Of a stretch of 24,573 nt of DNA, positions 8,211 to 15,078 are shown piece by piece. This stretch comes from a virus. The stretch lies in IMG/VR virus record IMGVR_UViG_3300049846_001136, positions 1 through 24,573 of that record; one strand, written 5' to 3'. Numbering within the stretch: the first letter of the stretch is position 1; every line of letters begins with the position of its first letter. The notes beneath the pieces are model-generated. The model was not told where the DNA came from. It did no database searches and worked only from the letters and a program-made list of their open reading frames with translations. The translations under genes and the position numbers were made by a program.

Positions 8211-8884
8211 AGTAGTTTCTCAAGCCAAGGGTCGCACTTTAAACGAGAATCTTTAATAGACTTAAACCAGTCAAGCTCCTCTCTTAGCTTATGGTCATAA
8301 CCCTTAAGATTCACTGTCCATTTAGATAGGTCTTTCATAGAATCCAGAGGGTTTATGTACTCAACTTCACCTGTCGGCACATTAAATGTATTCAGGAAAT
8401 AATCCTTTCTATATCCAAATCCTTTACAAAAGGAATAGCCAACAACAAATAGTTCTGCGATAGGGTATTGTAGAAAGTCATAAATTGCACACATCCCTTT
8501 TGTTGGACTTCCAACGACATCTCTTATTTTAAGCTGGACATCAAAAGGTTGATAAGATATTGGGAGTCTATCATTATTTAACTTTCTAAATTCTAGAAGG
8601 CCATGACTATCCGGCCAAATGTAATTAACATATTTTACTCCCTCACTTAACCACTGGTTGTAAAGCCCAGCCTTATCAATAGAATACTTATCTGACCAAA
8701 ACCAGAAATTCTCACATAGAATATCTGTTCTGCTTCCAACCTCATCCTTTACAAGTGGAGCTAGATTTCCAACCCTTGCTACAATGTCATATGAGTCTAT
8801 TAGGCTACCAAGACTCATTATTTCTGTTTGAGCGCCTGGGGCTACCAATGCAACTTTTTTCCCTTCTAAAATCGATTTGAGCAT
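8201..8884 (-). CDS. GT29 sialyltransferase-like protein
   Basis: The N-terminus GKKVALVAPGAQTEIMSLGS then IDSYDIVARVGN (about 8-40) and DEVGSRTDILCEN resemble the L-motif region of GT29 sialyltransferases ('G.s......g..Id.yd.ViR.N....dvG.rtd'). GSPTKGMCAIYDFLQYPIAELFVVGYSF (125-152) resembles the S-motif region. His198 and Glu203 form the H-x4-E of the VS motif. The protein has 227 residues and lacks the N-terminal membrane anchor of animal members, as expected for a soluble bacterial or phage version. GT42 enzymes have a similar outline, so the alternative is a CstII-like enzyme. No CMP-sialic acid synthesis gene is seen in the window, so the donor would come from the host, or the donor is a different CMP-sugar. 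Confidence 0.65.
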   Translation of the reverse strand: MLKSILEGKKVALVAPGAQTEIMSLGSLIDSYDIVARVGNLAPLVKDEVGSRTDILCENFWFWSDKYSIDKAGLYNQWLSEGVKYVNYIWPDSHGLLEFRKLNNDRLPISYQPFDVQLKIRDVVGSPTKGMCAIYDFLQYPIAELFVVGYSFCKGFGYRKDYFLNTFNVPTGEVEYINPLDSMKDLSKWTVNLKGYDHKLREELDWFKSIKDSRLKCDPWLEKLLCE

Positions 8885-9558
8885 ATATAATTCTTAAATT
8901 CACCGGATAGTTCATAGTTTAAAAATGGAGGCAAAAAAGAAATGTTCTCATTGATTCTTCTCTCTAAGTCATCTTTATCATATAAGCCATTCTGGACAAA
9001 AAACTCCCTAGTATATTTTATTCTATTGGCATCCATGTATTTAAAGTGAAGAAGCGCATTCCATGATGGGAATTTTAAAAGGCCTCCTTCAAAGGAAGCT
9101 CTTATTTCCTCATGAAACTGTTTATGCCAAAGACAACTGCTATTTTTCTTAAATAACCTTATTTCACAGCCTGTTTCTTGAAGGCACATCCCAAAGGTTA
9201 CTAGGTGGTATATGGGAATTTGTATTCTATCTACGCCCTGTGCCTCTATCTTAGAAAGAGACTCTTTAAAATCCACCATAAGATTCTCAGAAGGAATCTC
9301 ATCAGCATCTATTCTAAATACCCAATCACCATCTTGAACAAGGCTTAAAGCGGCATTTCTCTGATCTGAAAAATTTAACTCAAACTTCCTTTCAATCCTT
9401 GTAATAATAGGCCATGACTCAAGATATTCTTTTGAACCATCACTAGATAAGTCATCAACCACAATAATCTCATCACATATCTTTGCGACCTTTGGGATTA
9501 AGCTACGAAGGTATACTAATTCGTTGTGACAGAGAATATTTGCTACTATTTTAGGCAT
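8866..9558 (-). CDS. GT2 glycosyltransferase
   Basis: This is a clear GT-A fold enzyme of the WaaE/TPR-associated GT2 type. The sequence IVANILCHNELVYLRSLIP (4-22) is followed by the strand EIIVVDDLSSDGS (30-42) that binds the nucleotide, then FSDQRNAAL (63-71), the D-x-D motif RIDADE with Asp84 and Asp86, and the conserved WHKQFHEEI with His149-Glu150. The 230 residues make one complete catalytic domain without a membrane segment. The N-terminal domain of the 760-residue neighbour has the same motifs in the same order, so the two are paralogues. It overlaps genes on both sides (13 and 19 nt), consistent with a single cotranslated glycosylation cassette. Confidence 0.85.
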   Translation of the reverse strand: MPKIVANILCHNELVYLRSLIPKVAKICDEIIVVDDLSSDGSKEYLESWPIITRIERKFELNFSDQRNAALSLVQDGDWVFRIDADEIPSENLMVDFKESLSKIEAQGVDRIQIPIYHLVTFGMCLQETGCEIRLFKKNSSCLWHKQFHEEIRASFEGGLLKFPSWNALLHFKYMDANRIKYTREFFVQNGLYDKDDLERRINENISFLPPFLNYELSGEFKNYICSNRF

Positions 9559-11828
9559 TTAACCCAAGCCTTTGCCACATCTTCCCAGGTTGGGGGGGTA
9601 TGAACATTAAATGTATAATTCTCATCATACAAGACATTTATTAGCGCCTTAGCATATTCCTCGTTATTTGTTCCGCCTTTTCCAGGGACTTTTACTCCAG
9701 ATTGGACAGTTTCATTTAATGCCGCAAAATCTGTTGTTACCGGAATACAGCCGGAGGCTTGAGCTTTCATTGCGCTAATACATGATATTTCTTCATAAGA
9801 GCATGGATAAGCATAAACACCAGCCCTTTGATATTCCTTGATTAGTTTAATATGCCCTACTCTTCCATGCTCTGTAATTCCAATTTGTTTCATAAGAGGA
9901 ATCATCTTCTTCTTAAATTGAAGAAGATTATAATCCCCTGATTTAATAAGCTTGTCGATATTGTTCCAGCCATAGAATATATGAAGCTCGGCATCAGGGA
10001 TAAACTCTTTAACTTTTCCCCAAATCTCAAGCAAATGCTCTAAGCCCCTATCATAGCTTGATGCATAGATTATCCTGTGAGGAATTCTCTTTAGCCCATA
10101 ATCTTTAAAATCCTCAAGGTTTATCCCATTTGAAGATACAAATATTTTGCTCTCAGGAACAAATTTAGGGAGTAATGATTTGTGGAATTCTGATAACACC
10201 ACAACTTTGTCTATATTATCAATATGTGTTTCAGGCAAAAGTTTTGTTGGCTGGACATCATGTAGCCATACCCATTTATTCTTAGCTATAATTGGAAACC
10301 CAAATATAGAAACTCTCCAGGATATAAGAGTATCAAAGGTATCTCTTGGGTTAAATTTCTGATAGTTAACATAAGATACTCCGTTATACTCTCCCTCCAT
10401 TGTTCCGCAACCATTAAATACCGTAACTTTCTTTCCAAGCTTTGTAAGTTCACGGCTTAGGTAGATAACAGCCTCTTCTGAACCGCCAATCCCAGTTACA
10501 ACAGAAGGGTCTGCCCATTCATCAAGAACAGGGCCACAGTAGATAACAACAGTGTTTTTATCCCATGTGTTTGGTGGGAGCATTTTATTGCGGGCATTGT
10601 AAATATAAGCATTATCCTGCATATCAGAGGGTATGACACTGAAGAAATCTTTAAGCTTATTTGGTTCTCTTGATTTTATAAAGTTTGCTATGTATATAAA
10701 CTTCTCCGCAAAGTTCTTATCTTCAACAGCTTCCTCAAACATCTTGGAGTTATTCTTTATGAAATTAAATGACGGGGCAAGTTTCTTGGCATAATTAAAC
10801 AGGGCTAGAGCTTTATCATAGTCGTTTAGATTAAAATAGCAATAAGCCATTGTTAACGCCGGACGCCATGTATAACTTGAAGGGTCATAAAGCATAACAC
10901 TATCTTCCGGTGGGTTTTGCTTCATTCCAAATTCTCCCCAAAAAAGAGCTTTTTTCCACTCGGATTGTTCAAAATAAATTTCATGGAGTTTAAGATAAGC
11001 ATCAGGATATGAGGGGATTTCAAGCATAGCTTCCATAGCACATAGCTTTGCCTCTTCAGGCTCGTCCTTCTTAATATGACACTCGGCAAGCTGTATCCGG
11101 CTCATATATCTATCTTCGTCCCATCCTGACTTCTGAATGTGTTTTACAAGAAAGAACATAGCCTTATCTATGTCATTGACGGCAAGGAGATTACGCCCAA
11201 GATACGCAAGTGTTCTTGGGTCTGTATTCTCTTTATCTTGGTTATATTCCTCAATTAAGATTTCTATGTTGCGAAGCGCTGATGTTAAAGACTGTTCCTC
11301 TGTCTTTTTATGGACAATCCTAAATGACTTATCCATTACAAATCTATAATTTGTTGTGTCCTTTGGAAGGATATTCTCATGAATCTTTTTATTCCAATAG
11401 AGATTATTATTATCATTTCTAATAATTGTCTCTCTAAAATGCCCTGCTATTATATTTCCATCATCATCATGAGCATACTCATAGAATGCATAAACAATGG
11501 AAGTCTTCTCGGCCTTTGCTTTCTTAAAAGCTGATACAACATTCTCAGGATTAAGTATTGCGTCATCACAATCCATTCTAAAATAATACTCACAGTTTAT
11601 CTTTGAGGCTAAGAAATTTCTTTTATGAGCGAAGTCTTTTTGCCACTTATATTCATACACAAAAAGATTAGGGTAATCGGTCTTTAACTTACAAAACTCA
11701 TTAAAGTTATAATCAACCGCTATATGAATCTCATCAAATAAACTGTTATAATCTCTTAAAATCCTCTTAACTTCTTCTATCTCATCTTTTACTATGACCG
11801 CTAAGGCAAGTTTTCCGTTCTTAATCAT
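9546..11828 (-). CDS. Multidomain glycosyltransferase: GT2 - TPR-like - GT4
   Basis: Three parts are visible in the 760 residues. Residues 1-165 are a GT2 domain (AVIVKDEIEEVKR, FAHKRNFLA, D-x-D at Asp86/Asp88, WNKKIHENI with His150-Glu151). Residues about 185-370 are helical repeats with TPR-like spacing (for example LAYLGRNLLAVNDIDKAMFF, ALTMAYCYFNLNDYDKALAL). Residues about 425-760 are a GT-B/GT4 domain with the Gly-rich loop GIGGSEEA (446-453), VVVLSEFHKSLL, SSNGINLEDF and the donor-site region SYEEISCISAMKAQASGCIP. The second Glu of the usual E-x7-E motif is Lys688. Such a protein could add two sugars in sequence. It is the first transferase in the cluster; the ATG at 11828 follows the Zn-ribbon gene by 21 nt. 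Confidence 0.85.
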   Translation of the reverse strand: MIKNGKLALAVIVKDEIEEVKRILRDYNSLFDEIHIAVDYNFNEFCKLKTDYPNLFVYEYKWQKDFAHKRNFLASKINCEYYFRMDCDDAILNPENVVSAFKKAKAEKTSIVYAFYEYAHDDDGNIIAGHFRETIIRNDNNNLYWNKKIHENILPKDTTNYRFVMDKSFRIVHKKTEEQSLTSALRNIEILIEEYNQDKENTDPRTLAYLGRNLLAVNDIDKAMFFLVKHIQKSGWDEDRYMSRIQLAECHIKKDEPEEAKLCAMEAMLEIPSYPDAYLKLHEIYFEQSEWKKALFWGEFGMKQNPPEDSVMLYDPSSYTWRPALTMAYCYFNLNDYDKALALFNYAKKLAPSFNFIKNNSKMFEEAVEDKNFAEKFIYIANFIKSREPNKLKDFFSVIPSDMQDNAYIYNARNKMLPPNTWDKNTVVIYCGPVLDEWADPSVVTGIGGSEEAVIYLSRELTKLGKKVTVFNGCGTMEGEYNGVSYVNYQKFNPRDTFDTLISWRVSIFGFPIIAKNKWVWLHDVQPTKLLPETHIDNIDKVVVLSEFHKSLLPKFVPESKIFVSSNGINLEDFKDYGLKRIPHRIIYASSYDRGLEHLLEIWGKVKEFIPDAELHIFYGWNNIDKLIKSGDYNLLQFKKKMIPLMKQIGITEHGRVGHIKLIKEYQRAGVYAYPCSYEEISCISAMKAQASGCIPVTTDFAALNETVQSGVKVPGKGGTNNEEYAKALINVLYDENYTFNVHTPPTWEDVAKAWVKCLK

Positions 11829-11849
11829 ATGACCTCTCTATGGGGTTCT

Positions 11850-12245
11850 TTAAGTTCTCGAACAAGTTTTAAACTCAGGAAATTTCTTCATAAACCAGTT
11901 TATTTCACCCTCTTCTTTAAAAAGCCCAGGCTGATTATGCATCTTCTTAAAATTATCAAGTACATTAAAAAGACTAGGAGGAAGGCTTAAACCAAAACGT
12001 ATATTCTTATCTTGGTTTGAACCAAACTCATTAAGCCTAGTCTTTGATATCTCTTTATTTTGATTAATTATTCCCTTACAGTGGTCTATATTTCTTCCTA
12101 TATGGGGTAAATCACAACAAAGAGGAGAGTCTTTTTCGGGGTCAAAATCTTTACCGCAGTTATTACAGTAAAGCGTTTTGTCTTTAAGCCAGGTATTTAT
12201 TACAGCTCTAAATGCTAATTCTTTATTCGGAGTCTTTATAAGCAT
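11850..12245 (-). CDS. Zinc-ribbon protein downstream of the capsid gene
   Basis: The 131-residue protein has an N-terminal helix followed by CNNCGKDFDPEKDSPLCCDLPHIGRNIDHC (about 27-56). Its Cys pairs and His could bind one or two zinc ions. The second half contains GLSLPPSLFNVLDNFKKM and EINWFMKKFPEFKTC, whose 'W-F-x-x-x-F-P-x-F' pattern I associate with small conserved proteins found next to DUF5309-type capsid genes, though I cannot assign a role. It starts 56 nt after the capsid stop, just beyond a stable hairpin, so its expression may be lower than that of capsid. It could be a capsid assembly, head completion or nucleic-acid-binding factor. Confidence 0.65.
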   Translation of the reverse strand: MLIKTPNKELAFRAVINTWLKDKTLYCNNCGKDFDPEKDSPLCCDLPHIGRNIDHCKGIINQNKEISKTRLNEFGSNQDKNIRFGLSLPPSLFNVLDNFKKMHNQPGLFKEEGEINWFMKKFPEFKTCSRT

Positions 12246-12265
12246 CTGCTCTCTCTTTGAATCAA

Positions 12266-12289
12266 GCGGAGGGATTTTAACCCCTCCGC
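12266..12289 (-). terminator. Hairpin after the major capsid gene (attenuator or partial terminator)
   Basis: Eight perfect base pairs, gcggaggg paired with ccctccgc, flank an 8-nt loop. The stem begins 12 nt after the capsid stop codon in the minus-strand transcript. The transcript side after the stem lacks a run of U, so it is a poor intrinsic terminator. It may act as an attenuator or protect the 3' end of the abundant capsid message. On the plus strand the stem is followed after 8 bases by seven T, which would suit a rightward terminator, but no rightward gene is seen here. Confidence 0.55.
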
Positions 12290-12301
12290 CGTCATCATTT
12301 T

Positions 12302-13195
12302 TTACAGGTGAGCTTGCCCTAAGAACCCAGCATGGTAATGCTTGTTCTCTAAGGTCGCTTCTGTAACCACTTCACCTTTGGTTGCATCACCAGTTTTAGC
12401 CAGTTCACGTGTAAACGGCTTTCTCAAGTAAGCAACTTTAAACATTTCCTCGTTGATACCAATAACATCATAGTTCGTATCGCCTGCAATAGTCGCATAG
12501 CGGTGGGCGAACAATTTGACGTTACTTGCGGCATCCGCTTGATACACATCAATTGCGTTGATTAAGCGTCTGTCTGCTTGGTCGAAGTTCTTTGTTGCGC
12601 CAGCAGTAAACGCACTAATCTTCCTCTTGATGTACATTGAGCCATACACGGCATTAACTTCGGTAGAAGTATTATCCCAAACAAGCTGAAAGTAGTTGTT
12701 TAAGATATTCTCCGTCAAAGACACGCCTGATTGCGAGGTAACAAGAGAAAGCGAGTTCTTGATACCACGAAGCTGACGAGCCGCAGAACCTGTACCGCAA
12801 GCTAAAGAACCACGAAGAATCGCAAGTTCCATGTCGTTTTTAAGTTCGGCTAAAGCATCTGATGCTTCAAGCGCAAATCTGTCATTAAACGCCGCCTGAT
12901 TAACTGATCTCTCAGTATCCGTAACCTGGTAAGCTTCACGGAAAATCTGAGTGTAGTTAATTAAACGAGTTGGGTCAGTTAAGTTAGCATATGAGGCGTC
13001 CACACCTTCTACATAAGCGTTGGTCTTAACCGTTCCAAGTGTCTTAATTAACCATTCGTGGCGAATTGAGTTTGCGGTTGAATTCCCAAGCCCTGAAACA
13101 AGCTGGGTATTTTTAGGAGAAAGATTTGTAAGAACATTCAGCAAATCTTCTCTTATTGCGGCATCATCATATGTATATGCATTTGGACTTGCCAT
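12302..13195 (-). CDS. Major capsid protein, SU10/DUF5309 type
   Basis: This 297-residue protein matches the SU10-type capsid family (DUF5309). The N-arm MASPNAYTYDDAAIREDLLNVL is followed by IRHEWLIKTLGTVKTNAYVEG, then YTQIFREAYQVTDTERSVNQ. A spine-helix-like segment ALEASDALAELKNDMELAIL RGS follows at about 109-130, then the P/A-domain part with VDVYQADA-like strands (AIDVYQADAASNVKLFAHRY) and the C-terminal motif AYLRKPFTRELAKTGDATKGEVVTEATLENKHYHAGF. The 'E.tLe.....a......' ending is typical for the family. No N-terminal prohead protease site is apparent. It follows the scaffold gene by 4 nt, and a hairpin follows its stop. Confidence 0.9.
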   Translation of the reverse strand: MASPNAYTYDDAAIREDLLNVLTNLSPKNTQLVSGLGNSTANSIRHEWLIKTLGTVKTNAYVEGVDASYANLTDPTRLINYTQIFREAYQVTDTERSVNQAAFNDRFALEASDALAELKNDMELAILRGSLACGTGSAARQLRGIKNSLSLVTSQSGVSLTENILNNYFQLVWDNTSTEVNAVYGSMYIKRKISAFTAGATKNFDQADRRLINAIDVYQADAASNVKLFAHRYATIAGDTNYDVIGINEEMFKVAYLRKPFTRELAKTGDATKGEVVTEATLENKHYHAGFLGQAHL

Positions 13196-13199
13196 TTGA

Positions 13200-14078
13200 T
13201 TATTCCTTTGTCATTCCCATCTGCTTATGAATCTCTCTAAACACCCCAGCGGCATCTTCTGAGCGCCCAGATGAGGCAACACGCTCTATATGCTTTTTAG
13301 TCGGAGATACACCTTCACTTGGCTTTCTTCCTCCGCCCTCAACAAATGTCTGTGCTTGCAATTTCTTAACCTGAGACTTCATAGACTGAATTGTCTTCTG
13401 AGTCTGAGGAGTTTTTGAAAGCATAGTATCGGCATAAGCAAGTTTTGAGGCAATTTCAAGACCGTCCGGGCGAGAAGCTATTTCAGGATTTGACATATAC
13501 CTTCCTATTAATTGAGTCATAGGATTAATATTATTCCAACCCATGAAATTCCCTTGCTGGTCTTTTATAGCAATATCAGGAAAAGTTGATAGAACCTTAT
13601 TAAACACTTGCGCTCTAACCGCTTCATCTTTTGCCTGTTTAGCCGTCTGCTCAATTCTTTGCTCAAGCTCCTGAGATATTTCGGACTTAAGAAGAGTAGC
13701 TTTTTCCTGCTCAACCCATGCCCTATGTTCAGGATTTGTTTGTGCGAATTGTTCAAGTTCAGCAATTGTGTATTTTGGCTTTTGCTGTTGTGTCGTTTTA
13801 GCAATCTCTTCTGCTACAAGCTTTGGCAAATTTGCTTGAGTTTCCTCATATTTACGCCGTTGCTCCATAGCTACATTTTTCCAAGGAACGCCACGTTCGT
13901 CATACAAGTCGGCATTAATTGGTGCTACAGTAGGTGTACTCTCCTGAGCCACCTCTTGAGATTGCTCGGTTGTTTCGGAAGAAGCCGAATTCTCCTGGGT
14001 AGTTTGCTCTACCTGATTATCATTCACGGCATTAGCGGGAGTCGAATCCGCAGGTACGACTGGTTGCTCTAATGGCAT
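13200..14078 (-). CDS. Capsid scaffold protein
   Basis: The protein has 292 residues and is highly charged. The N-terminal ~55 residues are Glu/Gln/Ser/Thr-rich and disordered-looking. DERGVPWKNVAMEQRRKYEE (59-78) is a recognisable motif of phage scaffold proteins of this type. A long helical, Gln/Glu/Lys-rich coiled-coil-like section follows (about 85-165). The C-terminal part is basic (MKSQVKKLQAQTF, then GGGRKPSEG and KKHIERVASSGR), as expected for the end that binds capsid subunits. It lies immediately upstream of the capsid gene. A good GAGAGGA ribosome site precedes the ATG. No serine protease triad is seen, so this is scaffold only. Confidence 0.8.
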   Translation of the reverse strand: MPLEQPVVPADSTPANAVNDNQVEQTTQENSASSETTEQSQEVAQESTPTVAPINADLYDERGVPWKNVAMEQRRKYEETQANLPKLVAEEIAKTTQQQKPKYTIAELEQFAQTNPEHRAWVEQEKATLLKSEISQELEQRIEQTAKQAKDEAVRAQVFNKVLSTFPDIAIKDQQGNFMGWNNINPMTQLIGRYMSNPEIASRPDGLEIASKLAYADTMLSKTPQTQKTIQSMKSQVKKLQAQTFVEGGGRKPSEGVSPTKKHIERVASSGRSEDAAGVFREIHKQMGMTKE

Positions 14079-14124
14079 TGTGTTATTCCTCTCATTTGGC
14101 TATCTTACCCTCAAGCCTGGGTGG

Positions 14125-14142
14125 TGAGGCGTAATTGCCTCA
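14125..14142 (-). other. Small hairpin overlapping the stop codon of the Com-like gene
   Basis: A six-base-pair stem (tgaggc with gcctca) and a 6-nt loop includes the TGA stop of the 53-codon zinc-ribbon gene and lies 46 nt before the scaffold ATG. No U-run follows in the minus-strand transcript, so termination is unlikely. It could modulate ribosome termination or reinitiation at the scaffold gene. The stem is short and may be chance. Confidence 0.3.
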
Positions 14143-14301
14143 AAAACTGTTTACTGTTTTGCATCTTGGACATTTTATCTCTATCCATTTATGCTCATTT
14201 TTTTGGTCTACTGTAAACTTAAACAATAGGCGTTTGCATATTTTGCACTCCGCCCGAAGATTGTTTTGGGCTGGAGTAGAAATTATAGTTTTTTGTCGCA
14301 T
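14140..14301 (-). CDS. Com-like zinc-ribbon protein (53 aa)
   Basis: The frame encodes 53 residues whose second half reads RAECKICKRLLFKF then KWIEIKCPRCKTVNSF. Two C-x2-C pairs (Cys19/Cys22 and Cys44/Cys47), the 'K-LLFK' after the first knuckle and 'IEIKCPRCKT.N.F' at the end match the Com family, small zinc-binding regulators best known from phage Mu, where Com permits translation of mom. The only ATG (14301) lies inside the preceding gene, an 83-nt overlap in another frame, with no clear ribosome site, so translation may depend on coupling. The first ~14 residues are not Com-like. No mom-like gene follows; scaffold and capsid do. The motif match is strong, the start less certain. Confidence 0.7.
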   Translation of the reverse strand: MRQKTIISTPAQNNLRAECKICKRLLFKFTVDQKNEHKWIEIKCPRCKTVNSF

Positions 14302-14641
14302 AAGTTTTATTAAGCCCAAATGCCTTTTGATTCTTTGAATGCTTAGGCATAAAATCTATTGCCCCTCCTGTTGGGTCTGCACTGCCTCTAAGCATCCTTG
14401 AGGTTATTTGAATAACTCTTTTATATTCATTCTCTTTTTTACCTTGCACAGAGCCTTTCATCAGCTCAATCATATCGGGAGACGGGGACATTGTTTGAAC
14501 TGCCTCTGTAATAGACCCAAGAGATGTAGCCCTATTCATGGTTATAGCACCGAGAGCCTCAATATCATCTTCGTCCTTTGCCGTACCAAGTTTTGAATAA
14601 ACAAATGAAGAAAGAAGTCTTAAATCATCTTTACCTGCCAT
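14219..14641 (-). CDS. SleB-like protein lacking the expected catalytic Glu, in the head gene cluster
   Basis: The 140-residue protein resembles the SleB/cell-wall hydrolase domain. LLSSFVYSKLG then IEALGAITMNRATSLGSITEAV (9-48) aligns with the family's 'LA..iy.EA.GE...g..aVa.V.lNR....f...i..V', and RMLRGSADPTGGAIDFMP (82-99) matches the 'G...DPTgGA..F' block. The residue aligned with the catalytic Glu after 'Y-A/S' is Lys17, so it may be catalytically inactive, or the active acid may be elsewhere (Glu24 and Glu28 are near). Its place between portal and scaffold genes suggests a structural or assembly protein rather than a free lysin. The C-terminal 25 residues are Ser/Gln-rich and unstructured-looking. 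Confidence 0.6.
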   Translation of the reverse strand: MAGKDDLRLLSSFVYSKLGTAKDEDDIEALGAITMNRATSLGSITEAVQTMSPSPDMIELMKGSVQGKKENEYKRVIQITSRMLRGSADPTGGAIDFMPKHSKNQKAFGLNKTYATKNYNFYSSPKQSSGGVQNMQTPIV

Positions 14642-14649
14642 AAATCCCC

Positions 14650-15078
14650 TTAGCTATGATATGTATTCCCCTGACTTGTATTAATTGTTGTCTGCCCTTT
14701 TGAGACTCCCTCATCATCATAATCTTTCTTGATGTTTCCTTCCGGGCTTCTAAATACCTCAAGTTCTTTTTGAGCAAGCTCTAAGTCATGTTTATAAGAA
14801 GGCAGTAGATTCATAAAAGTTTGAACAGCCATCTTACTTGCTTGCATCTGCTTAAACCTTGGCGATTGAACATCCTCATACGCCCAAGACAAATCTAATC
14901 CCTTTGCTGTATTCTCGTAATCCTGCTTTATTTCCTCCCAAATGGGATTATCGGTTAACTCCGATACAATTCTTTGACACTTTGAAATCTTCTTTATTAG
15001 AAACTGCTCATAATCAGAATTCTCTAAAACTTCCTCATTTCTTTTTTGGTTGCTTGCTTGCTTGCTTTTCTTTGGCAT
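14650..15078 (-). CDS. Hypothetical protein following portal (142 aa)
   Basis: No family is recognised. The protein has a very basic N-terminus (MPKKSKQASNQKRNEE), then charged helical segments (SDYEQFLIKKISKCQRIVSEL; KHDLELAQKELEVFR) likely to form coiled coil, and a polar C-terminal tail. The start lies inside the portal gene, overlapping it by 44 nt, and is supported by GGAGAG about 7 nt upstream, so the overlap is probably real. A gene of this size and composition between portal and scaffold may be a head assembly or portal-associated factor (inference by position). Confidence 0.65.
   Translation of the reverse strand: MPKKSKQASNQKRNEEVLENSDYEQFLIKKISKCQRIVSELTDNPIWEEIKQDYENTAKGLDLSWAYEDVQSPRFKQMQASKMAVQTFMNLLPSYKHDLELAQKELEVFRSPEGNIKKDYDDEGVSKGQTTINTSQGNTYHS

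Noticed and set aside
12266-12304. Plus-strand intrinsic terminator (stem followed after 8 bases by seven T)
   Set aside because: No rightward gene or promoter exists upstream, so the element is more reasonably read with the leftward capsid transcript.
13608-14072. 154-codon plus-strand open frame opposite the scaffold gene
   Set aside because: It is Leu/Cys/Phe-rich antisense of a low-complexity Gln/Glu/Lys coding region. No ribosome site or family match is seen, and the opposite-strand scaffold is well supported.
14286-14296. A AAA AAC slippery heptamer, in the right phase, near the end of the SleB-like gene
   Set aside because: A -1 shift there reaches a stop codon (CTA TAA) at once. The Com-like frame is +1 relative to this gene, so the heptamer cannot produce a fusion.
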